From NCBI GenBank assembly GCA_015063285.1, contig SUST01000008.1, positions 1 through 64,000 on the forward strand: a DNA stretch of 64,000 nt, in the 5' to 3' direction. Source of the stretch: Thermoplasmata archaeon. GTDB lineage: Archaea; Thermoplasmatota; Thermoplasmata; Methanomassiliicoccales; Methanomethylophilaceae. The notes beneath the pieces were generated by a model that saw only the letters and a list, made by a program, of their open reading frames with translations, made no database searches and was not told the DNA's origin. A program made the position numbers and the translations under genes. Shown here piece by piece: positions 7,287 through 16,178 of the stretch; position 1 is the first letter of the stretch; every line of letters starts with the position of its first letter.

Positions 7287-8693
7287 ATGCAAACTCGGGG
7301 CAAGAATATAGACAATCTGATGGGTTCTCCCCGCAGAGCCTTATTGACGATGTCACTTCCCCTATTGTTTGCGCTAATCGTCGAGAATCTACAATCTTTC
7401 ATCGACGGAGTCTGGTGCTCAGGATTGGGATCGGATGCCATGTCAGCGATCTCCCTGTCCCATCCCATCTATGCAATGATTGCTGGAGTAGGCACCGGAA
7501 TCGGTATTGGTGCTTCAGCGGCTATCGCCAGATTCATAGGTGCAGGCGACAGCGAATCCGCCGGGAATGCTGCCTCGGTGTCAATACTGCTCTCGCTGTT
7601 GCTATCCATATTGATGACCGTCTGTCTCTGGTTCGCGGCAGAACCTATAATCTCATTCTGCAGCAACGGCGAGAATCTTGAACTCTGTATGGAATACACC
7701 AGACCTATTCTGACATCTTCTTTCTTCTTAACCATGAACGCGGTTTGGGCAGGGATGCTCAGAGCAGAAGGTGCGGCAAGACGCTCCATGTTCCTGTCAA
7801 TCACAGCATCGATCGTCAACATAATTCTGGATCCGATATTGATTTACGGCCTTGACCTAGGAGTGACCGGTGCCTCTCTGGCCACATGCATTTCGTTCAT
7901 CGTGATAACGGCCATAGGGTTCTGGTGGTACCTTTCCGGAAAGACTTATGTCCGTCTCGATACCAGACGTTTCCGTATGCAGAAGGCAGCCCTTGTGGAG
8001 GTCCTCATAATAGCCGTTCCCTGCATAATAGAGATGATAATTCAGCCCATTATCATGGTGCCTCAGAATGCTATCATCTATGATGCGGGCGGAGAGGAGG
8101 GTTTCGTGTCCTACATCTATTCCTTCCGCTTCGTTACGATCACATTGATCCCTGTCGTGGCAATATCAAAATCACTCATCCCCATAGTTTCTGCTGGAAT
8201 GGGTGCGAAAAAACCGGATATGATTCTTGAGAGCTGCAGACTGGCGTACAAATACACATTGATATTCGAAGCGTTCTGCACCGTTTTCATCCTGATCACA
8301 GCAGATTATCTCGTCATGGCATTCATGGGCTCCGAGAGCATGATGGCCATCCATGATCAGATGGCCTTGGCATTGCGTATCTTCTCCCTGACATGTGTCT
8401 TGCACACGTTCCGTATCCTCGGCAATTCTATCATGCAGGCCACAAGGCATGCCGCCACATCCAGTGCGCTCACCATCGCTAGAGAATTCGTATTCCTGAT
8501 AGGGTTCGCCATAGCCGCCAACATGGTATTTGAAGCCATATACTGGTCATGCATCATCACCAATTTCGTAATGATGTTTATCATCACCCTGCTTGCCAAG
8601 TATTACCTGAAGGATATGATAGAAAGGATGCATGAAGATGAGATACCAAAGACTACCGTCCGATGCGACCTTTTATCTTATACATCCCTCTAA
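7287..8693 (+). CDS. MATE family multidrug antiporter
   Basis: A 468-residue, roughly 12-segment membrane transporter of the MATE family. The N-terminal SFIDGVWCSGLGSDA, the inner GMLRAEGAARRSMF and the second-half loop ISKSLIPIVSAGMGAKKPD are the family's recognisable points. It is about the same length as the MATE protein at 1009-2406 and related to it, although clearly diverged. It probably exports organic cations using an ion gradient. The ATG at 7287 follows AAAGGAT. The NFACT gene begins 9 bases after its stop codon, but a TATA-like TTTTATC at 8671-8677 near its 3' end suggests that gene has its own promoter. Confidence 0.9.
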   Translation: MQTRGKNIDNLMGSPRRALLTMSLPLLFALIVENLQSFIDGVWCSGLGSDAMSAISLSHPIYAMIAGVGTGIGIGASAAIARFIGAGDSESAGNAASVSILLSLLLSILMTVCLWFAAEPIISFCSNGENLELCMEYTRPILTSSFFLTMNAVWAGMLRAEGAARRSMFLSITASIVNIILDPILIYGLDLGVTGASLATCISFIVITAIGFWWYLSGKTYVRLDTRRFRMQKAALVEVLIIAVPCIIEMIIQPIIMVPQNAIIYDAGGEEGFVSYIYSFRFVTITLIPVVAISKSLIPIVSAGMGAKKPDMILESCRLAYKYTLIFEAFCTVFILITADYLVMAFMGSESMMAIHDQMALALRIFSLTCVLHTFRILGNSIMQATRHAATSSALTIAREFVFLIGFAIAANMVFEAIYWSCIITNFVMMFIITLLAKYYLKDMIERMHEDEIPKTTVRCDLLSYTSL

Positions 8694-8702
8694 CCCCCGA
8701 CC

Positions 8703-10634
8703 ATGAAGAAAGAGATGAGTTCCTTCGATGTCCGTTCCATAGCGACGGAGCTGTCCTCCCTGGAAGGCGCACACATGGACAAGATCTTCCAATGGGGTGC
8801 AGGGAACGTTCTGTTCCGCATCAACGTCCAGGGCGAAGGAAAGAAGGATCTCTTCTTCAAAGATAAGAAATGGCTTTATTCCCCGGCGAACAAACCGGAG
8901 ACCCCAATCCAGCCGACATCCTTCGCCACTTACCTGAGGAAGTATCTGGACAACGCCCGCATAGGGAAGGTCAGACAGATAGGGTTCGACAGGGTCGTGG
9001 AGATGGAGCTCCTCAAGGCAGATGCAGAGTACAAGCTCATCTTCGAGATATTCGGAGGCGGTAACGTCCTTCTCGTGAAGGACGGAATCATCGACACCTG
9101 TCTCATCCAGAAGACCATGAGAGACCGTAAGGTTCGTCCCAAGGAACAGTATATCTGGCCTCAGCCCAGGTTCAATCCCATAGAGTCCTCCGAGGAGGAT
9201 TTCAAAAATGCCTTCAAAGAGTCTGAAGCCGACTGCGTCAGGACGCTCGCGACTGCAGTGAATCTCGGAGGACAGTACGCCGAGGAGGTCTGCAAGCGTT
9301 CAGGGGTGGACAAGACACTGCCTGCTCCCGAGGTCCCCGACGATATGCTGTCCAAGATGTATGCGGAGGTCAAGGATATCGTCAACCACGTGATCGATGT
9401 CCCCGAGACCACAGCCTACTACAAGGATGGGAAGATCGAGGACTTCGCACCTATCCAGATGATCTCCCACGATGACCTTGAATCCAAAGGGTTCGGTAGC
9501 ATGTCAGAGGTCATAGATGCTTTCGTCCAGCAGATGAAGGATGAGGAGGAAGAGGCCTACGTCGATCCCGAGATCAAGAAGCTCAACAGGAGGATCGCGA
9601 AACAGGAGGAGACCGTCCAGGAATACAAGGAGAGATGCGAAGAGCTGAAGAGAAAGGCCGAAGCCCTCTACTCCGACTACCAGAAGACGGCACAGCTGCT
9701 GGAGGTCCTCAACGAGCAAAGTCAGAAGCTCACATGGGAGAAGCTTAAGGAGGGAGCCATGAAGATATCCTTCGTGAAGAGCATCGACCCCTCCAAGAAC
9801 CTGGTCACGGCGGAATTGGCCAATGAGACCGTCACGCTCGATTACACCAAAGGTCTGGATGCCAACGCATCGGACATCTATCAGCAGAGCAAGGACATCG
9901 GAGAGAAGGGGAAGCATGCCGAGGATGCCCTCAACGACAGCCGCGCCGAACTGGCCAAGAAGGAGAAGGGCCTTGCCAAGCAGAAGGCGGCCATGACCGG
10001 TAAGGCTCAGCCCACCAAACAGTTCTGGTTCGAGAGATTCAAATGGTTCTTCACATCCGAGGGCAAGCTGGTCATAGCCGGAAGGGACGCCCACACCAAC
10101 GACGGTGTGGTGAAAAAGCACCTCAAGGAGAAGGACCTGTACTGCCATACGGATATCCACGGAGCACCTTCTACGATCATCAAAGACGGTGCATCCGCTT
10201 CCAACCAGGAACTTAGGGAGGCATGCCAATTCGCTACCGCCCAATCCAAAGGATGGGTGGGTGCGGTCACCGAAGGAAGCGCATATTGGGTGTATCCCGA
10301 TCAGGTCAGCAAGACCCCCAACCCGGGAGAGTTCGTTCCCCGCGGAGCTTTCATCATACGCGGTAAGAGGAACTATGAATACCACCTGCCGCTGGAGCTC
10401 GTGGTCGGAGAGATAGAATACCAGGGAACCAGGAAGGTAATGTGCGGCCCTGCATCGTGCTTCAAGGACTGCGAGAGATACTTCGTCATCCGTCCGGGGA
10501 AGAACAAGAATCACATATCCGGAGAAATGGCCAAGAGGTTCAACGTACCTGAAGAAGAGATCTCGAGAATCATGCCGCCGGGAGAAAGCGAGATCGTCAA
10601 AGAGGTCTGGCCCAAGGAAGCGCCTGAAGAGTGA
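8703..10634 (+). CDS. NFACT family protein, archaeal Rqc2/RqcH homologue
   Basis: A 643-residue protein with the full NFACT layout. The N-terminal NFACT-N domain (about residues 1-270, with FGGGNVLLVKDG) is followed by a long charged coiled coil (about 280-430). The C-terminal NFACT-R domain (about 440-560) contains WFFTSEGKLVIAGRDAHTND and later GAFIIRGKRNYE. Family members bind the large ribosomal subunit carrying peptidyl-tRNA after stalling and, in bacteria and eukaryotes, direct C-terminal tailing; the archaeal protein is expected to act in the same rescue pathway. The ATG at 8703 starts it. The TATA-like element about 29 bases upstream, inside the preceding MATE gene, suggests a nearly leaderless transcript. 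Confidence 0.92.
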   Translation: MKKEMSSFDVRSIATELSSLEGAHMDKIFQWGAGNVLFRINVQGEGKKDLFFKDKKWLYSPANKPETPIQPTSFATYLRKYLDNARIGKVRQIGFDRVVEMELLKADAEYKLIFEIFGGGNVLLVKDGIIDTCLIQKTMRDRKVRPKEQYIWPQPRFNPIESSEEDFKNAFKESEADCVRTLATAVNLGGQYAEEVCKRSGVDKTLPAPEVPDDMLSKMYAEVKDIVNHVIDVPETTAYYKDGKIEDFAPIQMISHDDLESKGFGSMSEVIDAFVQQMKDEEEEAYVDPEIKKLNRRIAKQEETVQEYKERCEELKRKAEALYSDYQKTAQLLEVLNEQSQKLTWEKLKEGAMKISFVKSIDPSKNLVTAELANETVTLDYTKGLDANASDIYQQSKDIGEKGKHAEDALNDSRAELAKKEKGLAKQKAAMTGKAQPTKQFWFERFKWFFTSEGKLVIAGRDAHTNDGVVKKHLKEKDLYCHTDIHGAPSTIIKDGASASNQELREACQFATAQSKGWVGAVTEGSAYWVYPDQVSKTPNPGEFVPRGAFIIRGKRNYEYHLPLELVVGEIEYQGTRKVMCGPASCFKDCERYFVIRPGKNKNHISGEMAKRFNVPEEEISRIMPPGESEIVKEVWPKEAPEE

Positions 10635-10691
10635 TCTCATATCGCGATTCAATACCTGTTACACATTGGTAGATTAACTAAGGTCCATGGA

Positions 10692-10698
10692 TTTATAC
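10692..10698 (+). promoter_or_regulatory. TATA box of the 10719 gene
   Basis: TTTATAC sits about 21-27 bases ahead of the ATG at 10719, the spacing expected when transcription starts at or next to the start codon (leaderless mRNA, common in archaea). Confidence 0.6.
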
Positions 10699-10718
10699 AA
10701 AAGACTAGATTACATCAC

Positions 10719-11102
10719 ATGGACGACATAAGATACAAGATCAACGTCGTTGCAGCCATAGCGGCCGTAGGTGCGATCATCGCATTCATTGGGTGCATAA
10801 TGTCATGGAATCAGTTCCCGAAGGCAGTCGGATTCATAGACATGGTGATCTACGGAGCGATGTCCTTCGTGGCCATTGCGAACATCAGGCCCACTACGAA
10901 GGCAAGGTCTGCCATCTGGAATGCATTCCTTGGGATCCTAGGAATAGCCGTCGCTGCAGTGAACTACGTACGCATAAACGATCTGGTCCCTGACGCATCA
11001 TCCTTCATGGACGTCGGTCTAGGAATCTGGCTGACATTCGCTGGAATCATCGTGTTCACGATATTCAGCTTCTCTGACTTTATGTTCAAGTGGAAGCAGT
11101 GA
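10719..11102 (+). CDS. Four-helix membrane protein, hypothetical
   Basis: A 127-residue protein with four hydrophobic segments (about residues 8-27, 38-55, 65-83 and 98-121) and a short charged C-terminus ending FKWKQ. I recognise no family motif. It is flanked by the NFACT gene and tRNA-Arg, has its own TATA box and seems to be monocistronic. The ATG at 10719 is the only sensible start. Confidence 0.7.
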   Translation: MDDIRYKINVVAAIAAVGAIIAFIGCIMSWNQFPKAVGFIDMVIYGAMSFVAIANIRPTTKARSAIWNAFLGILGIAVAAVNYVRINDLVPDASSFMDVGLGIWLTFAGIIVFTIFSFSDFMFKWKQ

Positions 11103-11162
11103 AACAACTTCCCCATTCATCGAATGGGGTAATTTTCTACAATAATTGACATCAAAAGGGTA

Positions 11163-11239
11163 TGGTGCCCGCGCCGGGATTCGAACCCGGGTCAAAAGAT
11201 CCGCAATCTCACAGGATATCCAAGCTACCCCACGCGGGC
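11163..11239 (-). tRNA. tRNA-Arg (anticodon GCG), CCA encoded
   Basis: On the minus strand there is an acceptor stem GCCCGCG/CGCGGGC, a D arm opening with GGGT, an anticodon loop TTGCGGA (anticodon GCG) and a T arm CCGGG/CCCGG with a TTCGAAT loop. The anticodon stem has a U-U mismatch at its top pair, so the fold is slightly weak. The discriminator A is followed by an encoded CCA (11163-11165). Confidence 0.82.
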
Positions 11240-11275
11240 AAAATCTGCGGTACCTTATGAAAGGTTAAGGCGTTT

Positions 11276-11467
11276 TCATGCCTCAGGGTGCGACAGGTAG
11301 CGGGTGATGTACCCGGCGATCCTGTTCCTCATCGTCACCGAAGAGACATCTGTGAGGGTTGCGACCATCTCCTTGTTGCCCTCGAAATCCTTGGTGAAAG
11401 CCTGAGGATATTTGTTGAGCAACTCGATGGAAACTCTCTTGATGTATGTGGGTCTGATTCTTCCCAT
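11276..11467 (-). CDS. rps17e: Small ribosomal subunit protein eS17 (S17e)
   Basis: A 63-residue ribosomal protein found only in archaea and eukaryotes. It opens with the family signature MGRIRPTYIKR and ends RMRNRIAGYITRYLSHPE-like (here TMRNRIAGYITRYL). It belongs to the 30S subunit. The start at the ATG at 11467 is fixed by homology and by GGTGAG at 7 bases upstream; longer readings upstream have no family resemblance. It is transcribed towards tRNA-Arg. Confidence 0.97.
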   Translation of the reverse strand: MGRIRPTYIKRVSIELLNKYPQAFTKDFEGNKEMVATLTDVSSVTMRNRIAGYITRYLSHPEA

Positions 11468-11694
11468 ATATCTCACCGAATGAACCCGATTAAGCCGATA
11501 CCCTATATAATACTTATTTAACAAAAAAATGGGTTTTTTCAGGCTTGCCAAGACATTGGCCTGTATAAAACTGACTACTCGGTCGAAGGTCTTTAACATT
11601 CCGTTTTTGAACTATTTTTGCTTATCTAAATAAATTTAGGATATCCTATAATTTTAATATCTGCAGACTTATCGCCGTTTAGAAAGGTGATTGT

Positions 11695-11880
11695 TTGGAC
11701 AAAGATTCGATAGCGCTACTGAAGTTCGCGATCGCGATCGTCATCATCGCTGCACTCCTCATCGTGTGGTTCGCAACCATCGGTGCACCCAGCAGCGAAG
11801 AAGAGGATGCGGTAATCATCGTGAACAGCGTTCTTGATGCTACAGCATCAAAGTCCGCTGCTATTGTCCCGGTATTCTGA
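11695..11880 (+). CDS. Small single-span membrane protein
   Basis: A 61-residue protein with a short polar N-terminus (MDKDSIALLK), one strong hydrophobic segment (about residues 9-29) and an acidic stretch (SSEEEDA), ending in a second, mildly hydrophobic tail. I do not recognise it. It begins at a TTG at 11695, supported by an excellent ribosome binding site GGTGAT four or so bases upstream, and a clear hairpin terminator follows, so it is very likely a real gene despite its size. Confidence 0.65.
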   Translation: MDKDSIALLKFAIAIVIIAALLIVWFATIGAPSSEEEDAVIIVNSVLDATASKSAAIVPVF

Positions 11881-11900
11881 ACCTAGACGATACACAAACA

Positions 11901-11919
11901 GGGCCTCTGGCCCTTTTTT
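11901..11919 (+). terminator. Intrinsic terminator after the 61-residue membrane protein
   Basis: GGGCC/GGCCC with a 3-base loop (TCT) followed directly by TTTTTT, 20 bases after the stop at 11880. Confidence 0.7.
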
Positions 11920-11938
11920 CTCCTTTTTCCAGATCTGT

Positions 11939-12598
11939 TCAGAGATCCTTCCTTGGACTGCCGCAGGTCTTCTTTCCTTCCGGACAGGGGCCTCTCACGC
12001 ACGGCGGACCTGCGTTCTTGAAAATGATTGGCGAGATCTCCTTGCAGATCCTGAGCATCTGGTCGGACATCTCCCTGATCTCCCACTGTGCACGGTTGCA
12101 GCTCCTGAGCGAGAAGAAATGCAGGAGTTCGCGGGCATTCATGGTTATGGTGATGTTGGTCATGCATCCGTTCGGAAGAAGGTATCTTGCATCCTCTGCC
12201 GGTATTCCCATGGCCTCGAGCTTCTTGTATGCATCCCAAATCGTATCCATGACGGAATCATAGAGCTCCAGGGCATCGTTGTTGCCCTCCACGCTGTGAG
12301 GTGTGACGTATGATGCCTTGTCCATGGACACGTATCTTTGACTCTGCTGTGAGTATGAGGCCATCCTGTGCCTCACCAACTGATGCGTCAATGCACGGGA
12401 TGCCCCTTCAACTGAGAATGTGAACACGGCATGCTCTATGACGGAATGATGGCCCATACCGACGATCCTCGACAGAGTCTTTTCGGGATCGATATCCTCG
12501 ACGATGTCCGCTGAAGGCCTTTCGGAATAGCATGAGTTTCCTGCCGCCGCGCAGATCCTGTCCGCGTTCTGTGTGCATGCCAATAGTTTAACTTTCAA
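11939..12598 (-). CDS. thyX: Flavin-dependent thymidylate synthase ThyX
   Basis: A 219-residue enzyme that makes dTMP from dUMP using FAD, NAD(P)H and methylene-tetrahydrofolate or an archaeal analogue. The hallmark RHRMASYSQQSQR (RHRxxSxxxxSxR) is present around residue 75-90, with GHHSVIEHAVFTF ahead of it and RSCNRAQWEIRE in the C-terminal half. An archaeal-style Cys-rich tail (CVRGPCPEGKKTC) follows. I start it at the TTG at 12598, reading MKVKLLACTQN. A GGGAGG site lies about 8 bases upstream and there is no ATG near. The start overlaps the end of the TraB gene by 11 bases, so the two are co-transcribed. A thymidylate kinase gene is in the same window at 55746. Confidence 0.95.
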   Translation of the reverse strand: MKVKLLACTQNADRICAAAGNSCYSERPSADIVEDIDPEKTLSRIVGMGHHSVIEHAVFTFSVEGASRALTHQLVRHRMASYSQQSQRYVSMDKASYVTPHSVEGNNDALELYDSVMDTIWDAYKKLEAMGIPAEDARYLLPNGCMTNITITMNARELLHFFSLRSCNRAQWEIREMSDQMLRICKEISPIIFKNAGPPCVRGPCPEGKKTCGSPRKDL

Positions 12599-13307
12599 AC
12601 GATTCCCTCCCGTCCCAGACCATCTGGCGTATCTTGTTGAACTTCTCACGGTCCATGATGTCGTTCAATCTTATCTTCCGTATGTGTTCGTCGTTGATAA
12701 GCTTACAGAGTCCTTCCACGTGCGCATCGCCTACTACGACGACCATGTTGTGGTATTTGCCCGTCAATGCATTGATCTGATCTGCCATGTAGACGTTCCT
12801 CTCATCGATCAGCTTGCGGACCAGAGTAGGGTATCTCTTCCTCATGTTCTCCACATAGTCCTCCTCGTTATCGGCGAACTTCTTGTGCGTGCTACGGACC
12901 TTCTTGATCCCTCCGAAGGAATCCTTGAAACTGGAAACCCTGTAACGGAACCTCTCTCCTGCGGACATCTCATCCCACATCTCGTTCATGACGCGCATGG
13001 CATCTGTGTCGATTGGGATTATCTCAGCGTTTACCAGCTTCCCTGTGTTGACGGCTGCCAGGAACTCGCTTCCGAGCTTGCTCCCGCTCTGTTCCGACAT
13101 CTTCTGCTGATATTTGGCCGTATTAGCGTAGATGGTGGACATGTTCTGCTCGCCCTTGGGTTTCACCCCGTTGTAGTCGTTCATCATCGACTCGTAACGT
13201 GCCTTGTCCAGCTCTATGAGCACCGCATCGGGCCATGTGTTCTTCACTATGAAGGACACCGGTTCAGCGAGATTGAAAACGTGTCCCGTTCCGATGATGG
13301 TGATCAT
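12588..13307 (-). CDS. TraB/GumN family protein
   Basis: A 239-residue protein with the two family blocks of TraB/PrgY proteins: ITIIGTGHVFNLAEP at the N-terminus (GTxH) and VVVVGDAHVEGL near residue 205 (GxxH). Conserved Glu and His in these blocks resemble the catalytic residues of the Tiki/EreA-type metal-dependent hydrolase fold, so a hydrolase role is possible, but archaeal members are uncharacterised. No C-terminal membrane segments are seen; many archaeal TraB proteins have them, so this one is a short form. The ATG at 13307 is chosen (a GTG 6 bases earlier is possible). It is the first gene of a pair with thyX. Confidence 0.85.
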   Translation of the reverse strand: MITIIGTGHVFNLAEPVSFIVKNTWPDAVLIELDKARYESMMNDYNGVKPKGEQNMSTIYANTAKYQQKMSEQSGSKLGSEFLAAVNTGKLVNAEIIPIDTDAMRVMNEMWDEMSAGERFRYRVSSFKDSFGGIKKVRSTHKKFADNEEDYVENMRKRYPTLVRKLIDERNVYMADQINALTGKYHNMVVVVGDAHVEGLCKLINDEHIRKIRLNDIMDREKFNKIRQMVWDGRESFES

Positions 13308-13416
13308 GACCACACGGATGATTGGATGGGATATAAGGGCAACGACAGACGATTAGGAGGACATAACGAAAAACTAAATCGAAAGACCTCCAATCCTCAG
13401 TTGGAGATATGGACCG

Positions 13417-13701
13417 ATGGATCCGATCAAGAAGGACAAGATAATCACATTCGCAGTCGTCATCGCAGTCGCTGCCGTCATGATAGCCATGGCCGCGGTA
13501 GTCTATCTTCAGTCCGCTGGCAGCATCAAAGAAGAAAGCATGCTCATGATTTGCAGCATGTTTTCTGGCCTGATGTTCCTAATAATAGCTATCTACATGG
13601 TCTACAGCTACAAGACCAAAGCCTCACTCCAGATGTATAAGAAGCTGCGTGACGGCGACTTCAAGAATAAGAATGATGAACGCCCGAAATCCGAGGAATG
13701 A
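13417..13701 (+). CDS. Small two-span membrane protein
   Basis: A 94-residue protein with two hydrophobic segments (about residues 10-31 and 43-64) and a strongly charged C-terminus rich in Lys, Asp and Asn. I do not recognise a family. It starts at the ATG at 13417. A T-rich stretch (CTTTTTTA) 14 bases or so after its stop may end the transcript before the SerB-like gene. Confidence 0.65.
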   Translation: MDPIKKDKIITFAVVIAVAAVMIAMAAVVYLQSAGSIKEESMLMICSMFSGLMFLIIAIYMVYSYKTKASLQMYKKLRDGDFKNKNDERPKSEE

Positions 13702-13751
13702 AGCCTCACCATCCTTTTTTATCGGACATCCTATCTCGGAGCGTGGTTTGA

Positions 13752-14408
13752 ATGATGAAGTACGATCTCGTCTGTTTCGATATGGACGGAGTCCTGACCA
13801 AACTCAGGAGCTCCTGGTGCTGGGTTCACCAATGCTTCGATGTGGACAATGAACCTGCCTATCAGGCATACTGCAACGGAGAGATAGACGAATCGGAGTT
13901 CATGCGCAGGGACATAGGCCTCTGGACCGCGAAGAAGCCCGATGTGACCATCGACGAGATCACCAAGCTCTTCCAGGATATGCCCTTAATCGGAGGCATA
14001 CAGGAGACCATCGCCTGCCTTAAGGAGAACGGCATCAGATCCGTGATCGTCAGCGGCGGCATCGACAAGGCCGCGCTTCTGATAAAGAACGAGTTCGGCT
14101 TCGATGACTTCGCTGCAGATGAGATATGCACCAACCCGGACGGGACCCTCACCGGAGAGGGCAAACTTATAGTCGATCTCAAAGACAAGGGGATCAACGT
14201 ACGCGACTTCATCAAGAAGTACAACACGACCCCCGAGAGAACGGTGTCGATTGGCAATTCCTACACTGACATCCCCATGTTCAAGAACACGGGAATGTCC
14301 ATAGCATTCAACCCCACAGACCATTACACGAGCGATGCCGCGACGTACACGGTCGTTTCAGACAACATCGCCGACGTTCTGGATTACATCCTGGTCGAAG
14401 AGGAATGA
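13752..14408 (+). CDS. HAD family phosphatase, phosphoserine phosphatase-like
   Basis: A 218-residue HAD hydrolase of the SerB-like subgroup. Motif I is FDMDGVLT (nucleophile Asp near residue 10), motif II SGG (VIVSGGID), a Lys (DLKDKG) stands for motif III, and motif IV is GNSYTDIPMF, with the second Asp of the usual GDGxND kept and the first replaced by Asn. The small cap between motifs I and II fits SerB-like enzymes. It may dephosphorylate phosphoserine or a related small phosphate ester; the altered motif IV makes the exact substrate uncertain. ATG at 13752 or the second codon at 13755. The stop codon abuts that of the convergent ligase. Confidence 0.85.
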   Translation: MMKYDLVCFDMDGVLTKLRSSWCWVHQCFDVDNEPAYQAYCNGEIDESEFMRRDIGLWTAKKPDVTIDEITKLFQDMPLIGGIQETIACLKENGIRSVIVSGGIDKAALLIKNEFGFDDFAADEICTNPDGTLTGEGKLIVDLKDKGINVRDFIKKYNTTPERTVSIGNSYTDIPMFKNTGMSIAFNPTDHYTSDAATYTVVSDNIADVLDYILVEEE

Positions 14409-16082
14409 TCATTCCTCGTTCTCGGTAAGGATTCCTTGTTCCAACTTGCGGTAGTCGACCTTCTTCAGCTTGGTCCTGGGAAGGGAATCCACGAACACAT
14501 ATTCACGCGGCTTCGCATAGGCTGCGATGTTCTCCTTCACGAAGGATTTGATCGATTCCAGCGTTTCATCGTCCTTAGGCACGCCACCCTTCAGGACCAC
14601 GTACGCCTTGACCCTTGATCCCCTCTTCTCATCGGGGACTCCGACCACACATGAGATGTCCACTGCAGGGTGTCTGCTGAGAATCCCCTCTATCTGCGAG
14701 GGGTACACATTGTATCCGGATGTGATGATTATGCGCTTAATCCTGTTCTTGAAATAGATAAATCCATCATCGATGTATCCTACATCCCCTGTGTGAAGCC
14801 AGATCTTTCCGTCGTCATGCTTCACAAGGACCTCTGCGGTCTCCTCTGGGCGGCCATAATAGCAATCCATGAGGGACGGCCCGTAGATGCATATCTCCCC
14901 GTCCTCTCCGTCCGGAGCCTCCTCCGTGGTACCGATCTTCGTGATCTGGTAGGAGAATCCCGGGATCGGGACCCCGATGCTACCGGGCCTCTCATCGAAC
15001 TTGGGCGTGATAGCAGTGGCCGCAAGGCATTCGGTACATCCGAATCCTATCTTCACCCTCCTCTCGCTCCCATGTTTCATGAGGAACTCATCCACACGTG
15101 CCTTGGACTCGACGGACATGCTGTCCCCTCCGCAGTACATTCCCTTCAGGAACGAGAGATTGGCGTTGACCAAGTACTTGTTGTCGATCATCTTCTCGTA
15201 CATCGTCGGGACGCCGGCCATGTAGTTGATCTTCTTCTTAACGATGGTCTTGCAGAGCGAATCCAAAGTGAATGTGGGCATGAGGACTATCTTCAATCCT
15301 ATGCAGATGGGCAGGTGAACGCAGGTACACAGTCCGAATCCATGGAACATCGGCATCTCCGCCAGCATCGTGGTGCCCTCTCCGAGAACCCCAGAGAGCT
15401 CGATCATTCCCCATGCCGTGGAATTGAATGACCTGCTGGAATGCACGGCACCCTTGTTGACGCCTGTGGTCCCTCCGGTGTAGAGGATCGAGACGGGCTC
15501 GTCTGCAGATACCTGCGGCATCTCGGTAGGGACGTGGCTGATATCGTCCTTCATCATCTTCGCCCAGCGTATGGTACCGAATCCGAGGTGTCCCTTGGGC
15601 ATCCTCGCATCCTTGTTGACGAGTTCGGCGACCCTTGCGCTGACGTACGGCAGCATATCTACCGGCGATGTGACGATGAGCGTCTGGAATCCCTCGAACG
15701 AACCGATCTTGGGGAAATTATTGGCGAAAAGACCGAGCGTGATGGCCATCTTCGACTGCGAATCCTTGATGTAGTATTCGATCTCGTTCTTGGACGAGAG
15801 CGGGTGCACCATGACCGCTATGGCGCCGAGCCTACTCAATGCATAAAAGGCGACCAGGGATTGCGGGCAGTTCGGAAGACATACGATGACCCTGTCCCCC
15901 TGATACACTCCCATCTTCCTCAGGCGTAGCGAGAGGTCATCGACCTGTTTCAGAAACTTTTGGTAGTTGACCTTGTATCCGAAGTATTCGTAGGCGATGT
16001 TGTTCGGGTATTTCCCCGATGTATCCTTCAAGATGTCGTACGCAGAGAGGTTCGGTACGTCTATGGGTTCTGATGTAATCAT
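14409..16082 (-). CDS. AMP-forming acyl-CoA synthetase (fatty acid-CoA ligase type)
   Basis: A 557-residue ANL-superfamily adenylate-forming enzyme. The P-loop-like SILYTGGTTGVNKGA is near residue 195. The later blocks FGCTECLA, IWLHTGDVGYIDDGF and KRIIITSGYNVYPSQIE follow, and the C-terminal catalytic lysine lies in LPRTKLKKVDYRKL. It joins a carboxylic acid (probably a medium or long chain acid) to CoA through an acyl-AMP. The length is normal for the family. The ATG at 16082 follows AGGAG. It stands alone, convergent with the phosphatase gene. Confidence 0.9.
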   Translation of the reverse strand: MITSEPIDVPNLSAYDILKDTSGKYPNNIAYEYFGYKVNYQKFLKQVDDLSLRLRKMGVYQGDRVIVCLPNCPQSLVAFYALSRLGAIAVMVHPLSSKNEIEYYIKDSQSKMAITLGLFANNFPKIGSFEGFQTLIVTSPVDMLPYVSARVAELVNKDARMPKGHLGFGTIRWAKMMKDDISHVPTEMPQVSADEPVSILYTGGTTGVNKGAVHSSRSFNSTAWGMIELSGVLGEGTTMLAEMPMFHGFGLCTCVHLPICIGLKIVLMPTFTLDSLCKTIVKKKINYMAGVPTMYEKMIDNKYLVNANLSFLKGMYCGGDSMSVESKARVDEFLMKHGSERRVKIGFGCTECLAATAITPKFDERPGSIGVPIPGFSYQITKIGTTEEAPDGEDGEICIYGPSLMDCYYGRPEETAEVLVKHDDGKIWLHTGDVGYIDDGFIYFKNRIKRIIITSGYNVYPSQIEGILSRHPAVDISCVVGVPDEKRGSRVKAYVVLKGGVPKDDETLESIKSFVKENIAAYAKPREYVFVDSLPRTKLKKVDYRKLEQGILTENEE

Positions 16083-16178
16083 TGGACTGCTCCTCTGGTC
16101 ATACAGTGCTCGTACGTGACGTCTTCGCTCTGTCCCACCTGGTTATGCAATGTCCCAGCGTGTATTTATGAGCCTTGG

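Noticed and set aside
11166-11239. The tRNA at 11163 as tRNA-Ala(TGC)
   Set aside because: Shifting the loop by one base to give TGC breaks two pairs of the anticodon stem; the GCG reading pairs better and its loop is like other Arg tRNAs.
14409-16082. The AMP-forming ligase as part of a biosynthetic cluster
   Set aside because: Its neighbours are a SerB-like phosphatase (convergent) and a zinc finger gene with a separate start; no carrier protein or other assembly enzyme is nearby.
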